Part shown: positions 58,068 through 64,000 of the stretch, in pieces
Layout of the letters: each line of letters starts with the position of its first letter
Position numbering within the stretch: position 1 is the first letter of the stretch
Assembly: GCF_009649075.1 (NCBI RefSeq)
Contig: NZ_CP045737.1
Location: forward strand, 2,108,001-2,172,000
Direction: 5' to 3'
DNA length: 64,000 bases
Source: Aeromicrobium yanjiei
Lineage (GTDB): Bacteria > Actinomycetota > Actinomycetes > Propionibacteriales > Nocardioidaceae
Translations under genes and position numbers: made by a program
The notes under the pieces: model-generated
What the model was told of the DNA's origin: nothing
The model's database searches: none
What the model saw: the letters and a program-made list of their open reading frames with translations, nothing else

Positions 58068-59222
58068 CTACTGCTCGAGCGCCGCCAGCACCGCAGCGGT
58101 GAACCCGTCGAACGTCACCCGGTCGGGCGTCACGGGCCGGGCGCCGAGACGTACGGCGACGACCCCCTCGCTCGGCACGACGGCCACGTACTGGTTGCCG
58201 TAGCCGAACGCCCAGAACGCGTCGGCCGGCACGTGCGGCGCGAGCCGCCCCTCGTACGGCGCGATGTCCGCGGGGAATCCGGCCTGCCGATGCACCTCGA
58301 CGACCCGTCCCTCGGCGTTGACCCACCACAGCAGGCCGTACGCCGCGTTGAGCCGCGACGAGGGACTCGTCGCCTCCTGGACGAACTCGGCCGGGAGCAG
58401 GCGCCGGCCCTTCCACACGCCGTCGTTGAGCATGAGGTGGCCGATCCGGGCGAGGTCGAGGCAGGTCGACGTCATGCCCGAGAACGTCAACGCGTTGCCG
58501 GCCGGGTCGCGTCCCCACGTCGTGTCGCGCATGCCGAGCGGGTCCAGCAGCCGCTCGTCGGCGTTCGCCGCGACGTCGCTGGAGTCGTCCAGTCCGTCCA
58601 GCACCGACTCGAGGGTCTGGACCGCGGTGTTGTCGTAGACCCACGCCTCGCCCGGCTCGCGGTCCTGCCCGACCCCCACCGCGAACGCCGTCGTGTCGGC
58701 CTCGCTGCGGATCATCCGGGTGTCGGTGGCGTCGTCCCAGTGCCGGCCGGACGTCATCGCGAGCAGGTCACGCACGGTGATCGCCTCCGCCGGGCTCCCC
58801 CGCCACTGCTCGACCTGCCGGGACGCCGACTCGTCGAGGTCGACCGCGCCGTCGCCGACGTACGTGCCGACGAGCATCGCCGTCAGCGACTTCGCGATCG
58901 AGTAGACCTTGTGCTGCGCCGCGGGTGCGCCCCCGTTCCAGTACGCGTCGTGGACCAGGCGGCCGTCCTTGACGACCGCGACGCACGTCGACCCGTTCGC
59001 CGCGAGATCGGCGTCCAGCGCCTGCCAGCTCCCCTGCTCGGACCGCGCCCACTCCTTGCCGGGGTAGGTCACGGTCGGCGTCGGGGCAGGTGCGGGCGTG
59101 GGGGTCGACGAGGAGGCGGCCGGGGCGGGTCTCGTCCGCTCCTCGGCTGCCGGCGCGCTCCCGCCCGAGCACGCCGCGAGCAGCGCCAGCGTCGCGACGG
59201 CCGCGGCTGCGCGGGCCGTCAC
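58068..59222 (-). CDS. Serine hydrolase lipoprotein, class C beta-lactamase fold
   Basis: A 384-residue exported protein: signal peptide with lipobox LLAAC, a Pro/Thr/Ala linker to about 50, then the hydrolase domain. SIAKS (SxxK, about 108) and VYDN (YxN, about 195) are present; the third motif is not the usual HTG-type but HRQAG (VVEVHRQAGFPAD) stands in its place. Likely an esterase or D,D-peptidase-like enzyme rather than a beta-lactamase. GTG start overlaps the DUF3253 stop (GTGA). Confidence 0.88.
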   Translation of the reverse strand: MTARAAAAVATLALLAACSGGSAPAAEERTRPAPAASSSTPTPAPAPTPTVTYPGKEWARSEQGSWQALDADLAANGSTCVAVVKDGRLVHDAYWNGGAPAAQHKVYSIAKSLTAMLVGTYVGDGAVDLDESASRQVEQWRGSPAEAITVRDLLAMTSGRHWDDATDTRMIRSEADTTAFAVGVGQDREPGEAWVYDNTAVQTLESVLDGLDDSSDVAANADERLLDPLGMRDTTWGRDPAGNALTFSGMTSTCLDLARIGHLMLNDGVWKGRRLLPAEFVQEATSPSSRLNAAYGLLWWVNAEGRVVEVHRQAGFPADIAPYEGRLAPHVPADAFWAFGYGNQYVAVVPSEGVVAVRLGARPVTPDRVTFDGFTAAVLAALEQ

Positions 59223-59488
59223 CGGCCGTCCGCGTCGGGGCCGGAGCGCCGGATCCGGATCGGTCCTCGCGCCGTGGCGAGGTCGACCGCCTCACCCTTC
59301 TGGGTGATGACGACCTGCCCGCGGTCGACGAGGCGTCCGGCCGCGTCTCGTACGGCGTCCATCAACGGGCGCCAGTCGTCCGGGGCGAGGTCGCGGGCGA
59401 CGTCCGACGGGCAGATCGTGGCGGTCGGCGCGCGGGACGCGAGCAGCGCGAGGATGCGCTGCTCGAGCTCGTGGTCGGTGGGAGGCAC
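59219..59488 (-). CDS. DUF3253 domain protein
   Basis: An 89-residue protein matching DUF3253: ILALLASRAPTATICPSDVARDL, DDWRPLMDAVRDAAGRLVDRGQV, ITQKGEAVDLATARGPIRIRR. This is a small winged-helix-like fold of unknown function. GTG 59488 is used because the domain begins right there and GGGAGG lies 8 nt upstream; a longer frame (to 59545) would add an unrelated stretch. Its stop overlaps the serine hydrolase start. Confidence 0.82.
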   Translation of the reverse strand: MPPTDHELEQRILALLASRAPTATICPSDVARDLAPDDWRPLMDAVRDAAGRLVDRGQVVITQKGEAVDLATARGPIRIRRSGPDADGR

Positions 59489-59586
59489 GCACCCAGCCTC
59501 CCGTGCACGCCGCACGTCCACAAATGGTGACGTTCCTAACGGCACCGCCTCACCCGCAACTTGGACGCGTGGGCGACAATGGAGGG

Positions 59587-62178
59587 ATGCCCTCTGCGAT
59601 GGATCTGCGCCTCCTGCTGCGCTATCCGGTCGAGTTCGTCGCGAGCGAGGACCCGGCCGACTCGCGGTTCGTCTTCCACACCCCCGACGGCGACCAGACG
59701 GCCACCGCGAACGAGGCCGTCGGCCCGCTCAGCCAGGGCATCCGGGTCATGTCCGCGGACAAGTCCGTCCGCGCCTGGGCGACCCCCGCGATCCTCGCGC
59801 TGCGCATCATGGCGCGCGGTGCACTGGGCTCCCCCGACGCCACGGAGATCAACCAGCTGCAGAACGCCGGCGCCGCGATCGGTCCCAATGCGGGCGCGGG
59901 CCAGGCCTCGATCAACGCCTTCCTCAAGGCTCTCGCGGTGGACGCGCCCGCCGCGGCGTCGACCCCGCAACAGCGTCAGCCGTACGTCTCACCGCACGCC
60001 GCGCCCCAGCGCACGCGCGAGACAACCTTCTCGTGGACGCTCATCGTCTCGTTCCTGGAGGAGCCCACGCCGAGCCAGGCCGCGGTCGTACGACTGCGCG
60101 TGCATCCCCGGTCGGGATCGTTCGCGGCCTTCGACGCGGGTGACCTGTTCGGCGGCTCCTCGCACCCCATGGCCCAGGACGCCAAGGAGCCGACCGCGGC
60201 GATGCTGCGCCGGCTCGAGCCCTGGTGGGCGTCCGCCGCGACCCTGCGCGATCCGCACGCGCGCGGCGCCGTGACCGTCAGCCCCGACGATCTCGCGCGC
60301 CTCGGTGACCGCACCCTCGCACCCACGCTGATGGCCAACCGCATCGAGGTGCGCTGGCCGCCCGAGCTCGTGCGGGAGCTCACGACGTCCGCCGTCGTAC
60401 AACGCCGCGAGACGCCCGGCTCCGACCGGCCCTCGGCGTTCACCCAGGGGCAGCTGTTCTCGTTCGACTGGCAGGTGGCGCTCGGCAGCGACGTGCTGTC
60501 GGCCGCCGAGCTCGATCAGCTCGCGCAGTCGCAGAGCGGGCTGCTCCGGCTGCGCGACCGCTGGGTCTTCGTGGACAAGTCACAGCTCAGCAAGGTGCTC
60601 GAGCAGCGCACCCACGACATCTCCGCCCTCGAGGCGCTGCGCGCGGCCGTGACCGGCGAGCTGGAGATCGACGGCCGCCGCACCGAGGTCGACACGGTCG
60701 GCTGGCTCGAGGACGTGCGCCGGCGCCTCGCGGTGCAGGACCGCGACATCCAGCCGGGTCGTCAGCCGAGCGATCTCGAGGGGCACCTGCGCGACTACCA
60801 GCTGCAGGGCCTGCAGTGGATGACGCAGCTGGTGGATCTCGGCCTCGGCGGCATCCTCGCCGACGACATGGGTCTCGGCAAGACCGTCATGCTGATCGCG
60901 CTGCACCTGCAGCGCGCCGTCGAGACGACCGCCCCGACCCTGGTGATCTGTCCCGCCTCGGTGCTCGGCAACTGGGAGCGCGAGATCCAGCGCTTCGCCC
61001 CCGGCGTCCCGGTCCACCGCTACCACGGTGCACGACGCACGCTCCAGGACGTCAAGGACGGCTTCCTCGTCACGACGTACGCCACGATGCGCGCGGACGC
61101 CGACCTCCTCGCCGAGCACGAGCCGGGCTGGGGACTCGTCGTGGCCGACGAGGCGCAGAACATCAAGAACCCCCACGCGCGTACCGCCCGCGCGATCCGG
61201 GACATCCCCGCGGTGGCGCGTCTCGCGCTCACCGGCACCCCGGTCGAGAACAACCTCTCCGAGCTGTGGGCGATCCTGGACTGGACCACGCCGGGGCTCC
61301 TCGGGACGTACGAGCAGTTCCGCCGCACCTGGTCGCGCGCGATCGAGTCGCGGCGCGACACCGAGCGGGCCACCGGCCTGTCGCAGCTCATCCGGCCGTT
61401 CGTGCTGCGCCGCCGCAAGTCCGATCCGGGCATCGCGCCCGAGCTGCCGCCCAAGATCGAGACCGATCACCGCATCAACCTCACCCGCGAGCAGGTCGGT
61501 CTCTACGAGGCGGTCGTGCGCAGCACCATGGCCCAGATCGAGCAGGCGCAGGGCATCCAGCGTCGGGGCCTCGTGGTCAAGCTGCTGACCCAGCTCAAGC
61601 AGATCTGCAACCACCCCGCGCAGTTCCTCCGCGAGCCGGAGTCGCGGCTCACCGGGCGCTCGGGCAAGCTCGGCGTCTTCGACGAGCTGATCGAGGAGAT
61701 CGTGTCCGAGGAGGGCGCGACGCTCGTGTTCACGCAGTACGCCCAGATGGGACGCCTGCTGACCCGCCACCTCGACGAGAAGAAGATCGCCAACCAGTTC
61801 CTGCACGGCGGCACCACTGTACGCGGACGCGAGAAGATGGTGCACGAGTTCCAGGGCGGCCAGGTGCCCGTGTTCGTGCTGTCGCTGAAGGCGGCCGGTG
61901 TGGGCCTCAACCTCACCCGGGCCGACCACGTGATCCACTACGACCGGTGGTGGAACCCCGCCGTCGAGGACCAGGCGACCGACCGCGCGCACCGCATCGG
62001 GCAGACCAAGAACGTCCAGGTCCACCGCCTCATCAGCGAGGGCACGATCGAGGAGTCGATCGCCGAGCTGATCCGCTCCAAGCGGTCGCTCGCCGACGCC
62101 GTGGTCAACGGCGGCGAGGGCGCCCTCACCGAGCTCTCCGACGCCGCCCTGGCCGACCTCGTCCGCCTCAAGCGCTAG
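59587..62178 (+). CDS. SNF2 family DEAD/DEAH helicase
   Basis: An 863-residue Swi2/Snf2 ATPase. Walker A DDMGLGKTV (about 426), DEAQNIKN (about 521), ALTGTPVENNLSELWAILD, VFTQYAQMG, LSLKAAGVGLNLTRADHVIHYDRWWNPAVEDQATDRAHRIGQ in the two RecA folds. The N-terminal 400 residues are a family-specific extension with no catalytic motif. Such single proteins remodel DNA-protein complexes. GACAAT (59575-59580) is 6 nt before the ATG. No restriction or methylase partner lies nearby. Confidence 0.9.
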   Translation: MPSAMDLRLLLRYPVEFVASEDPADSRFVFHTPDGDQTATANEAVGPLSQGIRVMSADKSVRAWATPAILALRIMARGALGSPDATEINQLQNAGAAIGPNAGAGQASINAFLKALAVDAPAAASTPQQRQPYVSPHAAPQRTRETTFSWTLIVSFLEEPTPSQAAVVRLRVHPRSGSFAAFDAGDLFGGSSHPMAQDAKEPTAAMLRRLEPWWASAATLRDPHARGAVTVSPDDLARLGDRTLAPTLMANRIEVRWPPELVRELTTSAVVQRRETPGSDRPSAFTQGQLFSFDWQVALGSDVLSAAELDQLAQSQSGLLRLRDRWVFVDKSQLSKVLEQRTHDISALEALRAAVTGELEIDGRRTEVDTVGWLEDVRRRLAVQDRDIQPGRQPSDLEGHLRDYQLQGLQWMTQLVDLGLGGILADDMGLGKTVMLIALHLQRAVETTAPTLVICPASVLGNWEREIQRFAPGVPVHRYHGARRTLQDVKDGFLVTTYATMRADADLLAEHEPGWGLVVADEAQNIKNPHARTARAIRDIPAVARLALTGTPVENNLSELWAILDWTTPGLLGTYEQFRRTWSRAIESRRDTERATGLSQLIRPFVLRRRKSDPGIAPELPPKIETDHRINLTREQVGLYEAVVRSTMAQIEQAQGIQRRGLVVKLLTQLKQICNHPAQFLREPESRLTGRSGKLGVFDELIEEIVSEEGATLVFTQYAQMGRLLTRHLDEKKIANQFLHGGTTVRGREKMVHEFQGGQVPVFVLSLKAAGVGLNLTRADHVIHYDRWWNPAVEDQATDRAHRIGQTKNVQVHRLISEGTIEESIAELIRSKRSLADAVVNGGEGALTELSDAALADLVRLKR

Positions 62179-62203
62179 CCCCGCACCGCGCGCCGCGCCC
62201 CAG

Positions 62204-62282
62204 GACCGAGATTTGGCGGCTTCAGCCCGCCAAATGTCGCCGGACGCGCGATGTGGCGGGCTCAAGTCGCCACATCTCGGTC
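62204..62282. repeat. Intergenic inverted repeat, REP-like family copy 2
   Basis: Left arm 62204-62235 and right arm 62251-62282 (32 nt each) are complementary at 28 positions. Each arm is itself a hairpin: ATTTGGCG/CGCCAAAT and ATGTGGCG/CGCCACAT. The right arm shares TGGCGGGCTCAAG with the element at 2159-2216. It lies between convergent genes. Confidence 0.8.
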
Positions 62283-62295
62283 TGCGCGGGGTGGG

Positions 62296-63555
62296 TCAGC
62301 GGAAGCACTTCTTGAGCTGGGAGACCCGGTAGAAGTAGCCGTTGCCGATCTCGGATGGCCGGCACGGGCCGGCGAGCTTCACGGGCTGCTCGTTGTGACG
62401 GATGGTCACCAGGACCGATCCCGAGGAGTTCTTGTAGGCCGCCCACTCGATGTTGCCGGCCATGCGCCCCACGACGTAGCCGCGCCACGGATTGCTGCCG
62501 TAGGAGAATGCGGACCTCGCCTGCGTCTGGCTCCGCGGCAGCCGCATCTGCGCCGCGACCGGCATCGTCACCTCTCCGTGCGAGTGACGGAACACCGCGG
62601 CGGTCCGGCCGCCCTTGGCGCGCTGGTCGAGCCGCGCGAAGAAGTCGTCCACGACCGGATCGGCCTGCTTGAACGAGCTGCGCTCCCCCACGACGCCGGG
62701 ACCGTACCGGTAGAAGTTCTGCGCGTCCTTGACCTCCGCGAGCTTCTTGGCCGCCGAGAGCGGGACGTAGTCGGCGAAGCTCACCCTGGTGTCCTGGCTC
62801 ATGCCGGCACCGATGCAGTACAGGAGGTAGACGTCCAGGGCAGCGTCCACCGGATCCTTGATCGTGGCGACGTACGCGGGTCGGTAGATCCGCAGCAGCA
62901 CCTTCCTGGCCGCCGCGCGCACGCTGGAGCGACGCTCGACCGCGGCGATCGCGGCCTTGCCCTTCTTGGACGAGCCGTCCTCGATCAGCAGCGACGGGTC
63001 GGTGACCTGCTTGGCATGACCGAGCTGTGGGAACGCCTTGCGCAGGCTGGTCTTCATGTAGTGCGCACTCTGCCGGGTGCGGTAGATCGGCGAGTTCGTC
63101 ATCGCGACCTTGTCACCGGCCTTCACGACGCCGGCGAAGAAGTCGCCGTACGAGGCGGCGGTCCGTCGCCCGATGCCTCGCCACTCGTCCTTGCCGATGG
63201 TGCTGAGCCGCCCGTAGCCGAGCTTCTTCTCGGCCTTGCCGAACGCCCTCAGGTCGTTGTCGAACCGCTTGCCGCGCGTGGTCAGCTGGCCGCGCCGCGA
63301 CGCGGTGGACCACACGGACAGCGCCCGCTTCTCGGCGTTGGGGTTCGTCATCGCGCGTGAGCCGTGGCGGGCGACGGTCTCGAGGAAGAACATCTCGTAC
63401 CCGCTCGGCGGGGCGACGGTCTTCGCGCTCGCGGGGTTCCCGTACGTCGTCTGGTTCGAGTAGTAGCGGGCGTTGCTGACGTCGGCGGCCACGGACGTCG
63501 CCGGCAGCGCCACCGCGAGACCGGTGAGCAGAACGAGCAGACGCCAAGATCGCAT
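62296..63555 (-). CDS. Exported histidine acid phosphatase/phytase-like protein
   Basis: A 419-residue secreted protein: signal peptide (LLVLLTGLAVALPATSVAA), then a histidine phosphatase clan-2 fold. ETVARHGSRAMTN holds the nucleophile His (RHGxR), and AVFRHSHGEVTMP near 310 the proton donor region (HxxxE instead of the usual HD, as in inositol polyphosphate phosphatases). GSSKKGKAAI and similar basic loops could bind polyphosphorylated substrates. TACAGT is 6 nt before the ATG. Phytate or phosphate scavenging is likely. Confidence 0.87.
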   Translation of the reverse strand: MRSWRLLVLLTGLAVALPATSVAADVSNARYYSNQTTYGNPASAKTVAPPSGYEMFFLETVARHGSRAMTNPNAEKRALSVWSTASRRGQLTTRGKRFDNDLRAFGKAEKKLGYGRLSTIGKDEWRGIGRRTAASYGDFFAGVVKAGDKVAMTNSPIYRTRQSAHYMKTSLRKAFPQLGHAKQVTDPSLLIEDGSSKKGKAAIAAVERRSSVRAAARKVLLRIYRPAYVATIKDPVDAALDVYLLYCIGAGMSQDTRVSFADYVPLSAAKKLAEVKDAQNFYRYGPGVVGERSSFKQADPVVDDFFARLDQRAKGGRTAAVFRHSHGEVTMPVAAQMRLPRSQTQARSAFSYGSNPWRGYVVGRMAGNIEWAAYKNSSGSVLVTIRHNEQPVKLAGPCRPSEIGNGYFYRVSQLKKCFR

Positions 63556-63573
63556 CGTTCCACTGTAGGCCGA

Positions 63574-64000
63574 TCAGCGGCGAAGTGGCGGGTGCAGCGT
63601 CGTGACGTCACCGAGCGTGTACGTCTTGGCGGGGCGTCCGCGTCCCTCGGAGACCACGTCGCCGGTCTCGCGGACGAATCCCTCGACCGACTGGACCTTG
63701 CGCTGGAAGTTGGCCGGGTTGAGGTGCTTGCCCCAGACGATCTCGTAGACCCGGCGCAGATCACCGATCGTGAAGACCGGTCGGCAGAAGGACGCCGCGA
63801 TCGGGGTGTACTCGAGCTTGGAGCGGGCCCGTTCGATCGCGTCGGTCAGCATCTGGTGGTGGTCGAACGGCAGATCGGCGGCCAGCAGCTCGTCGACCGG
63901 CATCCAGATCGCATCGGCGTCCTTGCCCGTCGATCCCTCCGGCAAGTTGGGCAGCACCGCGAGGTAGAGGACGGCGAACGTCCTCGCGCGGGGGTCGCGG
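63574..64000 (-). CDS. Nudix hydrolase with C-terminal winged helix (partial)
   Basis: The frame is open to the right edge, so the start and the Nudix box itself are outside. The visible part ends a Nudix domain (DPRARTFAVLYLAVLP, DADAIWMPVDELLA, FDHHQMLTDAIERARSKLEY) and continues into a winged-helix domain (FTIGDLRRVYEIVWG, NPANFQRKVQSVEGFV, GRGRPAKTYTLGDV). This architecture is that of NrtR/ADP-ribose pyrophosphatase-like proteins, either NAD-metabolism repressors or hydrolases. Confidence 0.83.
   Translation of the reverse strand, partial: RDPRARTFAVLYLAVLPNLPEGSTGKDADAIWMPVDELLAADLPFDHHQMLTDAIERARSKLEYTPIAASFCRPVFTIGDLRRVYEIVWGKHLNPANFQRKVQSVEGFVRETGDVVSEGRGRPAKTYTLGDVTTLHPPLRR

Noticed and set aside
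58068-59222. Antibiotic-resistance beta-lactamase.
   Set aside because: It has SxxK and YxN but not the lactamase KTG/HTG motif, and similar lipoproteins are usually esterases or peptidase-like.

Overview
The window is 64 kb of high-GC actinobacterial chromosome. Nearly every intergenic gap is short, GTG and ATG starts are mixed, and about 30 genes show a TANNNT-like -10 hexamer 6-7 nt upstream of the start codon, the signature of leaderless mRNAs. The gene set (HemQ-type haem pathway, HRDC RNase D next to DUF3000, DUF3253, DUF6318, EspC-like proteins, sirohaem-dependent sulfite reductase with a small zinc-ribbon partner) points to Nocardioidaceae or a close relative. The genus is an inference from content, not a database result. 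No rRNA, tRNA or CRISPR array was seen.

Layout. 0-5.4 kb: end of a glutathionylspermidine-synthase-like gene with a DUF350 partner, small secreted proteins, YihY and an AidB-like dehydrogenase. 5.4-8.4 kb: a sulfite reductase operon (short leader peptide, sulfite reductase, zinc-ribbon protein, sirohydrochlorin chelatase) closed by a strong hairpin. 8.4-15.2 kb: AbrB-type transporter, PPK2, RibD-like reductase, MsrB, then the haem operon hemE-hemG-hemQ. 15.2-22.7 kb: DUF3000, RNase D, an FTR1 iron permease with a palindromic operator, a candidate structured RNA, an aldo/keto reductase and a fused SecD-SecF translocase.

22.7-30 kb is the accessory region. It holds a type VII secretion-type substrate cluster (membrane protein, SAV_915-like, EspC-like, a WXG100-like effector with a glycine-rich hydrophobic tail) and a DUF6318 lipoprotein plus PKD-like exported protein. 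A 2.7-kb insert of lower GC interrupts it. The 5' end of the lipoprotein gene occurs twice, once on each side of the insert. The insert carries a nucleoside-deoxyribosyltransferase/TIR-like protein, two tandem related small proteins, a small membrane protein and a frameshifted phage terminase remnant. I consider this insert the best candidate for an undescribed conflict or defence module.

30-47 kb is mostly housekeeping: cystathionine beta-synthase and a gamma-synthase/lyase, queuosine salvage (tgt facing a queuosine-precursor transporter), a geranylgeranyl reductase, FAD dehydrogenase, aldo/keto reductase, a PAS-PAS-GGDEF-EAL regulator and exonuclease III. 47-64 kb holds secreted proteins (M6 protease, CAP protein, PQQ-type sugar dehydrogenase, transglycosylase, HNH nuclease, serine hydrolase, acid phosphatase), a cold shock gene, a three-domain DUF7669/DUF6884/GIY-YIG-like protein, thioredoxin, a DODA dioxygenase with a MarR-type operator, a SNF2 helicase and a Nudix protein cut by the right edge.

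Four convergent gene pairs are separated by long imperfect or perfect inverted repeats, and two of these belong to one recognisable repeat family.
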